Shown here one piece after another: positions 8,501-17,258 of a stretch of 64,000 nt of DNA (its first letter is position 1; each line of letters opens with the position of its first letter). Made by a program: the position numbers and the translations under genes. A model generated the notes under the pieces. The model was not told the origin of the DNA, did not search any database, and saw only the letters and a program-made list of their open reading frames with translations. Location: contig NZ_BBIV01000005.1 of NCBI RefSeq assembly GCF_000730665.1, positions 1-64,000 on the forward strand, read 5' to 3'. This stretch comes from Pseudomonas plecoglossicida NBRC 103162 = DSM 15088. GTDB lineage: Bacteria; Pseudomonadota; Gammaproteobacteria; Pseudomonadales; Pseudomonadaceae.

Positions 8501-9664
8501 ATGTCGATCCAGGTCGAAGACTATTTCGCGCGTGACACCTTCCAGAAAATGAAGGCGTTCGCCGACAAGCAGGAAACCCCGTTCGTACTCATCGATACCC
8601 AGATGATCAGCCAGGCCTACGACGACCTGCGCGCCGGGTTCGAATTCGCCAAGGTCTACTACGCGGTCAAGGCCAACCCGGCCGTCGAGATCATCGACCT
8701 GCTCAAAGAGAAAGGCTCGAGCTTCGACATCGCCTCGATCTACGAACTGGACAAGGTCATGGACCGCGGCGTCAGCGCCGACCGCATCAGCTACGGCAAC
8801 ACCATCAAGAAGTCCAAGGACATCCGCTACTTCTACGAGAAAGGCGTGCGTCTGTATGCCACCGACTCGGAAGCCGACCTGCGCAACATCGCCAAGGCCG
8901 CGCCGGGCTCCAAGGTCTACGTGCGCATCCTCACCGAAGGCTCCACCACTGCAGACTGGCCGCTGTCGCGCAAGTTCGGCTGCCAGACCGACATGGCCAT
9001 GGACCTGCTGATCCTCGCCCGCGACCTGGGCCTGGTGCCCTACGGCATTTCCTTCCACGTCGGCTCGCAGCAGCGCGACATCAGCGTGTGGGATGCGGCC
9101 ATCGCCAAGGTCAAGGTGATCTTCGAGCGCCTGAAGGAAGAAGACGGCATCGAGCTGAAGCTGATCAACATGGGTGGCGGCTTCCCGGCCAACTACATCA
9201 CCCGCACCAACAGCCTGGAAACCTACGCCGAAGAGATCATCCGCTTCCTCAAGGAAGACTTCGGTGACGAGCTGCCGGAAATCATTCTGGAGCCAGGCCG
9301 TTCGCTGATCGCCAACGCCGGCATCCTGGTCAGCGAAGTGGTGCTGGTGGCGCGCAAGTCGCGCACTGCGGTCGAGCGCTGGATCTACACCGACGTGGGC
9401 AAGTTCTCCGGCCTGATCGAAACCATGGACGAAGCCATCAAGTTCCCGATCTGGACCGAGAAGAAAGGCGAGGCAGAAGAAGTGGTCATCGCCGGCCCGA
9501 CCTGCGACAGCGCCGACATCATGTACGAGAACTACAAGTACGGCCTGCCGCTGAACCTGGCGATCGGTGACCGCTTGTACTGGCTGTCGACCGGTGCCTA
9601 CACCACCAGCTACAGCGCGGTGGAATTCAACGGCTTCCCGCCGCTGAAGGCTTACTACCTGTAA
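8501..9664 (+). CDS. speC: Ornithine decarboxylase (PLP fold III)
   Basis: Catalyses ornithine to putrescine, the first step of polyamine synthesis, in the cytoplasm. The 387-residue protein belongs to the alanine racemase-like (fold III) group: the PLP lysine is K57 in YYAVKANPA, the phosphate-binding glycines are in INMGGGFP, the EPGRSL motif follows, and the catalytic cysteine is in GPTCDSAD. The frame opens earlier (TTG 8480, ATG 8486), but GGAG at 8488-8491 sits nine bases before ATG 8501 and the length then equals that of P. aeruginosa SpeC as I recall. A strong terminator follows directly. Confidence 0.95.
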   Translation: MSIQVEDYFARDTFQKMKAFADKQETPFVLIDTQMISQAYDDLRAGFEFAKVYYAVKANPAVEIIDLLKEKGSSFDIASIYELDKVMDRGVSADRISYGNTIKKSKDIRYFYEKGVRLYATDSEADLRNIAKAAPGSKVYVRILTEGSTTADWPLSRKFGCQTDMAMDLLILARDLGLVPYGISFHVGSQQRDISVWDAAIAKVKVIFERLKEEDGIELKLINMGGGFPANYITRTNSLETYAEEIIRFLKEDFGDELPEIILEPGRSLIANAGILVSEVVLVARKSRTAVERWIYTDVGKFSGLIETMDEAIKFPIWTEKKGEAEEVVIAGPTCDSADIMYENYKYGLPLNLAIGDRLYWLSTGAYTTSYSAVEFNGFPPLKAYYL

Positions 9665-9670
9665 TGCAAG

Positions 9671-9699
9671 ACGGGGCCGAAAGGCCCCGTTCTTGTTTT
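9671..9699 (+). terminator. Rho-independent terminator after speC
   Basis: Perfect eight-base stem ACGGGGCC / GGCCCCGT with a GAAA loop, followed by TCTTGTTTT, seven bases after the speC stop. Confidence 0.93.
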
Positions 9700-9710
9700 G
9701 CCTGTACTGG

Positions 9711-9783
9711 CCTTATCGCCGGCAAGCCGGCTCCCACAAAGAGCGCACCGAACCCTGTGGGAGCCGGCTTGCCGGCGATAAGG
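9711..9783. repeat. REP pair in inverted orientation
   Basis: CCTTATCGCCGGCAAGCCGG... at 9711-9738 faces its reverse complement at 9756-9783. It separates the convergent speC and Sel1 genes. Confidence 0.92.
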
Positions 9784-9798
9784 CCGGAACAGACACCC

Positions 9799-10548
9799 TC
9801 AATCTCCGCGTTTTTCCAGCTCTTCGGCATACCGCGCCGCAAAGGCCATCAACATCGGCCCCGCCCCCTGCAAGGTCACCAAGGCACTGCGCAGAAAATT
9901 CAGGTTCCCTGCTTCTCGCGCCTGGTCCAGCCACGACCCGGCCTCAGCCATCTGCCCACGCTCGAACAGCACCATCGCCAAACTGAACATCCCGCGAAAA
10001 TCCCCCGCCTCGGCCGAACGCCGATACCAGCGCACCGCCCGTACCGGACTCGGCGCAATGGCGATGCCATGCTCCAGGTAGCGGCCATACAGGTTCATCG
10101 ACTTGGCATGACCCAGGTGTGCGGCCTTCTCGTAGCACAGCAGCGCCTGCGCCTGGTTGGCGGGTAAGCCACGCCCGGTAGCCAGCAGGTTGCCCAGGTT
10201 GTAGAGCCCCCAGTCGAGCCCGGCATCCGCCGCGCGCGCATAGTGGATGGCGGCCTGTGCAAGGTCAGCCTCCCCTCCCCAGGCATGCTCCAGGCAACGA
10301 CCGAGCATGTTGTACGCCATGGCGCTGCCACCCTGGGCGGCGATGCCGAACCAGCGTCGCGCGACGATGGCGTCCTGCTCGATGCCACGCCCGTCGAGCA
10401 GGATCTGCCCGAGCAGCAATTGCGCCTCGACCACGCCCTCCCCGGCGGCAGCCAGGATCGCCTGGGCCGCCTGGCCTGGGCTGTGTTCGATCATGGCCCG
10501 CAGGCCGTCGACATCCACTACTTCTTCACGCCGTAGCTGGTAAGACAC
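9799..10548 (-). CDS. Sel1-repeat (TPR-like) protein
   Basis: A 249-residue protein of repeated 36-residue Sel1-like helices, seen as A-x-G-x-x-A-Q/M-x-x-L-G patterns (EGVVEAQLLLGQILLDGRGI, GGSAMAYNMLGRCLEHAWG, GLDWGLYNLGNLLATGRGL, GHAKSMNLYGRYLEHG). There is no signal peptide, so it is probably cytoplasmic. It starts at GTG 10548, eight bases after GGAGG, and sits right behind piuC, with which it is probably co-transcribed. Such a gene next to piuC is also found in P. aeruginosa as I recall. Sel1 repeats bind proteins; its partner and role are unknown. Confidence 0.85.
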   Translation of the reverse strand: MSYQLRREEVVDVDGLRAMIEHSPGQAAQAILAAAGEGVVEAQLLLGQILLDGRGIEQDAIVARRWFGIAAQGGSAMAYNMLGRCLEHAWGGEADLAQAAIHYARAADAGLDWGLYNLGNLLATGRGLPANQAQALLCYEKAAHLGHAKSMNLYGRYLEHGIAIAPSPVRAVRWYRRSAEAGDFRGMFSLAMVLFERGQMAEAGSWLDQAREAGNLNFLRSALVTLQGAGPMLMAFAARYAEELEKRGD

Positions 10549-10551
10549 GGT

Positions 10552-11232
10552 TCAGACCTCCGCCCAGCGGCGCAGCAGGTTGTGGTAGGTGCCAGTCAAC
10601 TGCAGCAATGACGGATGCTCCGGCACGTCGGCGGTCAGTTGCTGGATGGCATTGTCCATCTCGAACAGCAGCGCCCGCTGGCTGTCCTCGCGCACCAGGC
10701 TCTGGGTCCAGAAGAACGCCGCATAACGCACCCCGCGGGTCACCGGGTTGACCTTGTGCAAGCTCGTGCCGGGGTACAGTACCAGGTCGCCGGCGGCCAG
10801 CTTGACCTGCTGGATACCGAAGGTGTCCTGGATCACCAGCTCGCCACCGTCGTAGCTGTCCGGCTCACTGAGAAACAAGGTCGAGGACAGGTCGGTGCGC
10901 ACCCGCTCCGGGCTGCCCTTGGGCTGGCGCAGGGCGTTGTCGATGTGGAAGCCGAAGTTGCCACCTTCGCGGTAGCAGTTGATCAGTGGCGGGAACACCT
11001 TGTGCGGCAGCGCAGCCGACAGGAAGCGCGGGGTCTGCCACAACCGGTCGATCAGCGCGCCGCCGATTTCCTTGGCCAAGGCGTGCCCTTCCGGCAACTG
11101 CAGGTTGTGCTTGGCCTTGGCCGACTGATACCCGGCGGTGGCTTTGCCGTCGGCCCAGTCGGCCTGCTCCAGCGCCTGGCGAATGCGGGCGAGTTCGTCG
11201 CTGTCGAACAGACCGGGAATGTGAAACAGCAT
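10552..11232 (-). CDS. piuC: PKHD-type Fe(II)/2-oxoglutarate hydroxylase
   Basis: Cytoplasmic non-haem iron dioxygenase of the YbiX/PiuC family, 226 residues. Iron ligands are H96 and D98 (GFHIDNA) and H159 (GTSLHKV), and the 2-oxoglutarate arginine is in VTRGVRY, so the site is complete. The start at 11232 fits the family N-terminus MLFHIPGLF; the frame is open 12 codons further. It is divergent from the siderophore receptor gene, the same pairing as piuC/piuA, and a Fur-box-like site overlaps its leader. PiuC is tied to iron uptake, possibly by modifying a siderophore, but its substrate is not established. Confidence 0.93.
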   Translation of the reverse strand: MLFHIPGLFDSDELARIRQALEQADWADGKATAGYQSAKAKHNLQLPEGHALAKEIGGALIDRLWQTPRFLSAALPHKVFPPLINCYREGGNFGFHIDNALRQPKGSPERVRTDLSSTLFLSEPDSYDGGELVIQDTFGIQQVKLAAGDLVLYPGTSLHKVNPVTRGVRYAAFFWTQSLVREDSQRALLFEMDNAIQQLTADVPEHPSLLQLTGTYHNLLRRWAEV

Positions 11233-11263
11233 GGCGACGGCACCGTACAAGAGAGGTAAAGGC

Positions 11264-11282
11264 GGCAATGATATTTATTCCC
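11264..11282 (-). promoter_or_regulatory. Candidate Fur box for piuC
   Basis: GGCAATGATATTTATTCCC matches the 19-base Fur consensus at 13 positions by hand count. It lies 32 bases before the piuC start. Confidence 0.6.
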
Positions 11283-11369
11283 TTTTACGCCGCACAAGCC
11301 CTTTCGGCGCTTAAGACGTTTCAGTCAAATCAAAACGTAAAGAGAACTTGTAAAGATTGTAAATTCCTA

Positions 11370-11388
11370 GCGAATGGTAACGACTCTC
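11370..11388 (+). promoter_or_regulatory. Candidate Fur box for piuA
   Basis: GCGAATGGTAACGACTCTC matches the Fur consensus at 12 of 19 positions by hand count. It ends two bases before the -35 box of the likely piuA promoter and is flanked by CTAGC (11367-11371) and GCTAG (11393-11397), an outer inverted repeat. Confidence 0.55.
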
Positions 11389-11390
11389 AA

Positions 11391-11419
11391 TTGCTAGTTA
11401 CAATCGCTTACACTATGAT
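11391..11419 (+). promoter_or_regulatory. piuA: Sigma-70 promoter for piuA
   Basis: TTGCTA at 11391-11396 and TATGAT at 11414-11419 with 17 bases between. A start near 11426 gives a leader of about 30 bases. The Fur-like site abuts the -35 box, a repressing position. Confidence 0.65.
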
Positions 11420-11454
11420 CCGCGGCCTTCACACCTTGGGGAAGGTCCATAACA

Positions 11455-13743
11455 ATGCGTCACGTACCATCTGCAGTGAGTTCACCACGCCTGATCGTGT
11501 CCGCCATCGGCGTCGCCCTCAGCGCTTCGTCTGCCTACGCCGCCGATCCGGCCGCCAACAGCGCCATCACCCTCGACGCGACCAGCGTCAATGGCAAGGC
11601 TGAACAGGCCAGTACCGACTACAAGGTCGAGAAGGCCTCCTCGCAGAAGTACACCGCACCCTTGGTGGACACCCCGCGCTCGATCACCGTGATCCCGCAA
11701 CAGGTGATCAAGGACACCAACGCCCTGACCCTGCAGGACGCCCTGCGCACCGTGCCAGGCATCACCTTCGGCGCTGGCGAAGGCGGCAACCCGCAAGGCG
11801 ACCGTCCGTTCATCCGTGGCTTCGACGCCCAGGGCGACACCTACCTGGACGGCGTGCGCGACACCGGCTCGCAAACCCGTGAAATCTTCGCCATCGAATC
11901 GGTCGAAGTGGCCAAGGGCCCGAACTCGGCCATCGGTGGCCGCGGCGCCGCGGGCGGCACCATCAACCTGGTGAGCAAGCGCGCCCACCTGGGCAACTCG
12001 CTGGACGGTGGCTGGACCTGGGGCAGCGACCAGACCCAGCGCTACACCCTCGATGGCAACTACCAATTCAGCGACACCGCTGCCGGTCGTCTGAACCTGA
12101 TGAGCCATGAAAGCAACGTCTCCGGCCGTGACAAGGTCAACTACGACCGTTGGGGTATCGCACCGTCGCTGGCCTTCGGCCTCGGCACCCCGACCCGCGT
12201 CAACCTCGACTACTACCACCTGGAAAGCGACGACCTGCCAGACTCGGGCATCCCGTACACCATCCCGACCGGTGGCAGCAGCAAGCGTACCTCGGCGCAC
12301 CCGAGCAAGCCCAACGACGGCGGCGACAGCGACAACTTCTACGGCCTGACCAACCGCGACTTCCGCAAGACCCGCGTGGACATCGCCACCATTGCCGTCG
12401 AACACGACCTGAACGAGTCGCTGACCGTCAAGAACACCCTGCGTCATGGCAGCAGCATGCAGGACTACATCCTGACCCAGCCTGACGACAGCAAGGGCAA
12501 CGTCAACAATGGCAGCGTGTGGCGCCGGGCCAACAGCCGCGTGAGCAACACCGACACCACCACCAACCAGACCGACCTGTTCGGCGAGTTCTACCTGGGT
12601 GGCCTGAAGAACAGCTTTTCCACCGGGATCGAGCTGAGCCGGGAAGAGAGCGAGCGCTCTTCCTACACGGTCAATACCGACACAGTCCCAGGCGGCGCCG
12701 CGAACACCAACTGCACCCCGGCGATGATCGGCGCCAACAGCGGCTACAACTGCACCTCGCTGAGCAACCCGAACCCGGACGACCCGTGGAGCGGCAGCAT
12801 CGCGCGCAACTACGCCGGCACCACCACCAACAGCAAGACCCGCGCGATCTACGTGTTCGACACCCTGGAGCTGACCCCAGAGTGGCTGGTCAACATGGGC
12901 CTGCGCTACGACCACTTCGACACCGACTACAAGACCTACAACGCCGCTGGCACCACCACCGCCAAAGGCGATGACGTCAGCGAGTTCGTCACCGGCCAAT
13001 TGGGCCTGGTGTGGAAGCCGGCCGAGAACGGCAGCATCTACGTGTCCTATGCCACCTCCGCCACGCCACCCGGCGCGATGCTGGGCGAAGGCACCGAGGG
13101 CAACCCGCTGGGCGGCACCCCGGATCGCAACGGCAACCTGCTGTCCAGCGACATGGAGCCGGAAGAAACCACCAACTACGAAATCGGCACCAAGTGGGAC
13201 CTGCTCGACCAGCGCCTGTCCCTGACCGCTGCGCTGTTCCGCACCGAGAAGGAAAACGCCCGCGTCCAGGTGGACACCGACAGCTACGAAAACGTCGGCG
13301 AAACCCGCGTAGAAGGCATCGAGTTGTCGGCCAGCGGCAAGATCACCGACAAGTGGCAGGTCTTCGCCGGCTACACCTACATGGAAGCTCGCCAGATCGA
13401 TGGCGGCCCGCTGGGCAAGGCCAACGACGGCAACCAGCTGCCAAACACGCCGAACAACAGCGCCAGCGTGTGGACCACCTACTCGATCACGCCGAAGCTG
13501 ACCATCGGTGGCGGCGCGTTCTACGTGGATGATGTCTATGGCAGCGTGGCCAACACCACCATGGTCGACAGCTACGTACGCTACGACGCCATGGCCGCCT
13601 ACAAGCTGACCAAGAACGTCGACCTGCAGCTGAACGTGCAGAACCTGACCAACGAGGTGTACTACGACAAGGCATTCTCCACCCACTTCGCCAACCAGGC
13701 GGCCGGGCGGACCACCTTGCTGACCACCGCTTTCCACTTCTGA
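11455..13743 (+). CDS. piuA: TonB-dependent catecholate siderophore receptor
   Basis: Outer-membrane receptor of 762 residues, Fiu/PiuA type. It has a signal peptide ending near SSAYA (residue 25), a TonB-box-like stretch ITLDATSV at about residues 38-45, a plug beginning at DTPRSITVIPQQVI (about 72-85) with RPFIRGFDAQGDTYLDGVRD, and a beta barrel ending TTAFHF. There is no STN domain, so unlike FecA it does not signal through a sigma factor. It is divergent from piuC and followed by a PepSY reductase, which suggests uptake and then reductive release of iron. Fiu/PiuA proteins import catechol-type iron complexes and siderophore-conjugated antibiotics. Confidence 0.92.
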   Translation: MRHVPSAVSSPRLIVSAIGVALSASSAYAADPAANSAITLDATSVNGKAEQASTDYKVEKASSQKYTAPLVDTPRSITVIPQQVIKDTNALTLQDALRTVPGITFGAGEGGNPQGDRPFIRGFDAQGDTYLDGVRDTGSQTREIFAIESVEVAKGPNSAIGGRGAAGGTINLVSKRAHLGNSLDGGWTWGSDQTQRYTLDGNYQFSDTAAGRLNLMSHESNVSGRDKVNYDRWGIAPSLAFGLGTPTRVNLDYYHLESDDLPDSGIPYTIPTGGSSKRTSAHPSKPNDGGDSDNFYGLTNRDFRKTRVDIATIAVEHDLNESLTVKNTLRHGSSMQDYILTQPDDSKGNVNNGSVWRRANSRVSNTDTTTNQTDLFGEFYLGGLKNSFSTGIELSREESERSSYTVNTDTVPGGAANTNCTPAMIGANSGYNCTSLSNPNPDDPWSGSIARNYAGTTTNSKTRAIYVFDTLELTPEWLVNMGLRYDHFDTDYKTYNAAGTTTAKGDDVSEFVTGQLGLVWKPAENGSIYVSYATSATPPGAMLGEGTEGNPLGGTPDRNGNLLSSDMEPEETTNYEIGTKWDLLDQRLSLTAALFRTEKENARVQVDTDSYENVGETRVEGIELSASGKITDKWQVFAGYTYMEARQIDGGPLGKANDGNQLPNTPNNSASVWTTYSITPKLTIGGGAFYVDDVYGSVANTTMVDSYVRYDAMAAYKLTKNVDLQLNVQNLTNEVYYDKAFSTHFANQAAGRTTLLTTAFHF

Positions 13744-13755
13744 AGCAGCACCCCC

Positions 13756-13788
13756 AAGCCCCGTTCATTGCCATGAGCGGGGCTTTTG
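13756..13788 (+). terminator. Rho-independent terminator after piuA
   Basis: Stem AAGCCCCG...CGGGGCTT with an inner TCAT/ATGA extension and TTTT after it, 12 bases past the piuA stop. The PepSY gene follows 58 bases later, so it may have its own promoter or depend on read-through. Confidence 0.85.
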
Positions 13789-13845
13789 CGTACCAAGGCA
13801 TAATGCACCCCGTGCAACGCGCGGCAGCAAGACAAGGTGATCGAT

Positions 13846-16401
13846 GTGGTGAAGAAGACGCTGTTCCAATTGCACTGGTTCTTTGGCATCACTGCCGGCC
13901 TGGTGCTCGCCTTGATGGGCATCACCGGGGCCCTGTATTCGTTCCAGGAAGAACTGCTGCGGGCGATCAATTCCGACGTGCTCAAGGTCGAGGTGCGCCC
14001 CGAAGGCGTGCTGCCGCCGAGCGAGCTGGTGCGCCGGGTCGAGACCGAGCAAGGGGACAAGATCTCGATGCTGTGGGTCGATGTCCGCGAGGGCAATGCC
14101 GCGCGCATCTTCTTCACCCCTGCCCCGGGCGAACGCCGGGGCGAGCTGCGCTACGCCGACCCGTATACCGGCGAGCTCAAGGGCGAAGTGGCCGGGCAAG
14201 GCTTTTTCAACCTGATGCTGCAGCTGCACCGCTTCCTGGCCATGGGCGACAGCGGCCGGCAGATCACCGGCGCCTGCACCTTGATGCTGATCTTCTTCTG
14301 CCTCTCCGGCCTGTACCTGCGCTGGCCGCGCAAGGCACTGAACTGGCGCACCTGGCTGACCTTCGACTGGGCCAAGAAGGGGCGCGCCTTCAACTGGGAC
14401 CTGCACGCGGTGGCTGGCACCTGGTGCCTGCTGTTCTATCTGCTGTTTGCCCTCACCGGCCTGTTCTGGTCGTACGAGTGGTACCGCGAGGGCTTGAACA
14501 GGCTGCTGGGCGATACCCCTGCTGCCGGTCAGCAGCAAAAGCGCGGTGAAGGCCGGGGCCGCCACGGGCCGCAGAAGGTCGACAAGAACGCGCCGCCGCT
14601 GGTGGTCGACTATGACGCCATCTGGGCCAACCTCAAGGATGCCGCAGGCCCCGGTCTTGCCAGCTACAACCTGCGCCTGCCGCCAGCGGGCGGCCAGCCG
14701 GCCAATCTGTTCTACCTGCAAGACACCGCGGCGCACCCTCGCGCCTTCAATACCCTGGTCCTCGACCCGGCCACCGGCCAGGTGAAAAACCACGACCGCT
14801 ACACCGACAAATCCTTCAAGGCGCAGTTGCTGCAAAGCGTCTACGCCCTGCATGTCGGCGAATACTTCGGCCTGCCGGGGCGCATCATCGTCACCCTCGC
14901 CAGCCTGACCATGCCGCTGTTCTTCGTCACCGGCTGGCTGCTGTACCTCGACCGCCGCCGCAAGAAGCGCCAGGTGCGCGCCGCCCGCGGCAACGTCGAC
15001 AACGCCAACGCCGGCACCGACAGCTGGTTGATCGGCTTCGCCAGCCAGAGCGGCTTTGCCGAGCAACTGGCCTGGCAAAGCGCCGGGCAACTGCAGGCCG
15101 CCGGCTTGCCGGTACAGGTACGCGCCCTGGCCGAGCTGGACGAAAACGCCCTGCGCCAGGCCCGCCGCGCACTGTTCGTGGTCAGCACCTTTGGCGACGG
15201 CGAAGCCCCCGACAGCGCGCGAGCCTTCGAGCGAAAAGTCCTGGGCCAGCCGTGGGCGCTGAACAACCTCAGCTATGCCGTGCTCGCCCTGGGTGACCGC
15301 CAGTATCCGCACTTCTGCGGCTTTGCCCGGCGCCTGCAGGCCTGGCTCGGCGAGCGCGGCGCCAGCAGTGCGTTCAGCCCGGTGGAAGTGGACAACGCCG
15401 ACCCGTCGGCGCTGCACCACTGGCAACAAGCCCTGGCGCAGCTGACCGGTGCCCAGCCGGTCACTGCCTGGCAGGCGCCGAGCTTCGGCAACTGGAGCCT
15501 GGTGCGTCGCCAGCTGCTCAATGCCGGCAGCCAGGGCCAGCCGGTGTACCTGGTCGGCCTGCACCCGGAGCAGCCTGCCAGCTGGCAGGCCGGCGACCTG
15601 GTGGAGATCCTGCCACTCAATGGCCAGCCACGGATCGACGCCTTCCTCAGCGGCATGGCGCTGGATGCCAACGCCAAGGTGCAGCTCGACGGCCTGCAGG
15701 AAAGCCTTGCCCAGGCGCTGGCTGGCCGCCAGTTGCCGGCACGCCGCGACCACCTGGTCGGCATGCAGCCGCAAGCGCTGGTCGACGCACTGGTGCCGAT
15801 CGGCAGCCGCGAGTACTCCATCGCCTCGATCGCCAGCGATGGCGTGCTGGAGCTGATCGTGCGCCAGGAACGCCATGGCGACGGCACCCTGGGCTTGGGT
15901 TCAGGCTGGTTGACCGAGTACCTGCCACTGGGCGGCACGCTCAGCTTGCGGCTGCGCCGCAACAGCGGTTTCCATTTGCCGGAAACCGCGGCGCCGATGA
16001 TCCTGATCGGCAACGGCACGGGCCTGGCGGGCCTGCGCAGCCTGCTCAAGGCACGGGTCGAGGGCGGCGAACAGCGCAACTGGCTGCTGTTCGGTGAACG
16101 CAACCGGGCACATGACTTGCTGTGTGGCGAGGAGCTGCAAGGTTGGTTGGACAGCGGCGACCTGGCACGACTGGATCTTGCATTTTCGCGGGATCAGGCC
16201 GAGAAAGTGTATGTGCAGGATGTGTTGCTGCAGCACGCCGATGCGCTCAGGCGCTGGGTGGCCGATGGGGCTTGTGTGTACGTCTGCGGCAGCCTGCAAG
16301 GAATGGCTGCGGGGGTGGATGCGGCGCTCGAAGGTATTCTGGGGCAAGAGGCTGTGCAACTGCTGATCGAGGATGGGCGGTATCGGCGGGATGTGTACTG
16401 A
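13846..16401 (+). CDS. PepSY-TM / flavodoxin / ferredoxin reductase fusion, iron-linked reductase
   Basis: An 851-residue inner-membrane flavoreductase. The first 385 residues form the PepSY-associated membrane domain with four segments (near residues 12-30, 145-163, 190-208 and 350-370) and conserved histidines ([30 protein letters not shown]). Next is a flavodoxin-like FMN domain (about 390-530, [13 protein letters not shown]), then a CysJ-like FAD/NADPH domain (about 545-851: [15 protein letters not shown]). GTG 13846 is chosen because AAGG at 13834-13837 precedes it by eight bases; GTG 13837 and 13849 are alternatives. Its place behind piuA suggests transfer of NADPH electrons across the membrane to free iron from siderophores. 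The P. aeruginosa neighbour of piuA is similar. Confidence 0.88.
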   Translation: MVKKTLFQLHWFFGITAGLVLALMGITGALYSFQEELLRAINSDVLKVEVRPEGVLPPSELVRRVETEQGDKISMLWVDVREGNAARIFFTPAPGERRGELRYADPYTGELKGEVAGQGFFNLMLQLHRFLAMGDSGRQITGACTLMLIFFCLSGLYLRWPRKALNWRTWLTFDWAKKGRAFNWDLHAVAGTWCLLFYLLFALTGLFWSYEWYREGLNRLLGDTPAAGQQQKRGEGRGRHGPQKVDKNAPPLVVDYDAIWANLKDAAGPGLASYNLRLPPAGGQPANLFYLQDTAAHPRAFNTLVLDPATGQVKNHDRYTDKSFKAQLLQSVYALHVGEYFGLPGRIIVTLASLTMPLFFVTGWLLYLDRRRKKRQVRAARGNVDNANAGTDSWLIGFASQSGFAEQLAWQSAGQLQAAGLPVQVRALAELDENALRQARRALFVVSTFGDGEAPDSARAFERKVLGQPWALNNLSYAVLALGDRQYPHFCGFARRLQAWLGERGASSAFSPVEVDNADPSALHHWQQALAQLTGAQPVTAWQAPSFGNWSLVRRQLLNAGSQGQPVYLVGLHPEQPASWQAGDLVEILPLNGQPRIDAFLSGMALDANAKVQLDGLQESLAQALAGRQLPARRDHLVGMQPQALVDALVPIGSREYSIASIASDGVLELIVRQERHGDGTLGLGSGWLTEYLPLGGTLSLRLRRNSGFHLPETAAPMILIGNGTGLAGLRSLLKARVEGGEQRNWLLFGERNRAHDLLCGEELQGWLDSGDLARLDLAFSRDQAEKVYVQDVLLQHADALRRWVADGACVYVCGSLQGMAAGVDAALEGILGQEAVQLLIEDGRYRRDVY

Positions 16402-16425
16402 TTATCGAGTGATGTAGTAAGAACT

Positions 16426-16457
16426 GGCCCTATCGCCGGCTTGCCGGCGATAGGGCC
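16426..16457. repeat. REP palindrome, single perfect hairpin
   Basis: GGCCCTATCGCCGGC (16426-16440), TT, then its exact reverse complement (16443-16457). It lies between the convergent PepSY reductase and amidase genes and could also halt transcription. Confidence 0.9.
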
Positions 16458-16466
16458 GGTATGTTC

Positions 16467-17258
16467 TCAGTGCAACTCAAAGGTATCAGCGTCCAGGTTG
16501 GCCGGGAACCGGGTTCGATAGGCCGCCAGGTCCGCCGCACTCAACACCGCCGTGAACACCCCGTCCGCCTCGCCTGCGCTGAGCAGGCTCTCGCCCTGGA
16601 AGTCCAGCACTTGGCTGTCGCCCGAATAGGCGAAGCCCTTGCCATCGGTGCCCACCCGGTTCACCGCCGCCACATAGCACAGGTTCTCGATGCCACGAGC
16701 CGGCAGCAGGCGGTTCCAGTGCTGACGGCGCGCCGCCGGCCAGTTGGCGGTGTACAGCAGCAGGTCGGTGTCCTGGGCATCGCGGCTCCACACCGGGAAA
16801 CGCAGGTCGTAGCAGATCAGCGGACGCACCCGCCAGCCATTGACCTCGAACTGCACCTGGCGCTCGCCGGGGGTGTAGTACTTGTGCTCGCCGGCCATGC
16901 GGAACAGGTGGCGCTTGTCGTAATGCAGGATCTCGCCGTCTGGCCGCGCCCACAGCAGGCGATTGCGATGGCTGCCGTCGGCGGCCTGGACGATCACGCT
17001 GCCGGTGATCACCGCGCCGATCCGCTTGGCCTGGGCCTTGAGCCACTTGTAGGTCGGGCCGTTCTCGGGCTCGGCCAGGCGTTCGGACTCCATGGAGAAA
17101 CCGGTGGTGAACATCTCCGGCAGGATCACCAGGTCGACGTCACCGGCCTGGTCCAGCAACACCTCGAAGTGCGCGTAGTTGGCCTCGCGGTCGTGCCAGG
17201 CCAGGGTGGTCTGGACCAGGGCGACTCTCAGGTTGGGCAGTGTACTCAGATCGCGCAT
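16467..17258 (-). CDS. Omega-amidase (nitrilase superfamily, YafV type)
   Basis: Cytoplasmic carbon-nitrogen hydrolase of 263 residues with the full catalytic set: E48 (ILPEMFTTGF), K115 (HYDKRHLFRM) and C149 (LICYDLRFP). YafV/Nit2-type enzymes hydrolyse 2-oxoglutaramate and related omega-amides. Its ATG lies inside the end of the aminotransferase gene (13-base overlap), so the pair is co-translated. This suits the glutamine transaminase K/omega-amidase route, in which a methionine-forming transaminase uses glutamine and the amidase removes the product to pull the reaction. A REP hairpin follows the stop. Confidence 0.9.
   Translation of the reverse strand: MRDLSTLPNLRVALVQTTLAWHDREANYAHFEVLLDQAGDVDLVILPEMFTTGFSMESERLAEPENGPTYKWLKAQAKRIGAVITGSVIVQAADGSHRNRLLWARPDGEILHYDKRHLFRMAGEHKYYTPGERQVQFEVNGWRVRPLICYDLRFPVWSRDAQDTDLLLYTANWPAARRQHWNRLLPARGIENLCYVAAVNRVGTDGKGFAYSGDSQVLDFQGESLLSAGEADGVFTAVLSAADLAAYRTRFPANLDADTFELH

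Noticed and set aside
11482..13737. 751-residue minus-strand frame
   Set aside because: Fully antisense to the siderophore receptor gene piuA; no family motif.
13765..15876. 703-residue minus-strand frame
   Set aside because: Antisense to the PepSY reductase; no start signal and no domain.
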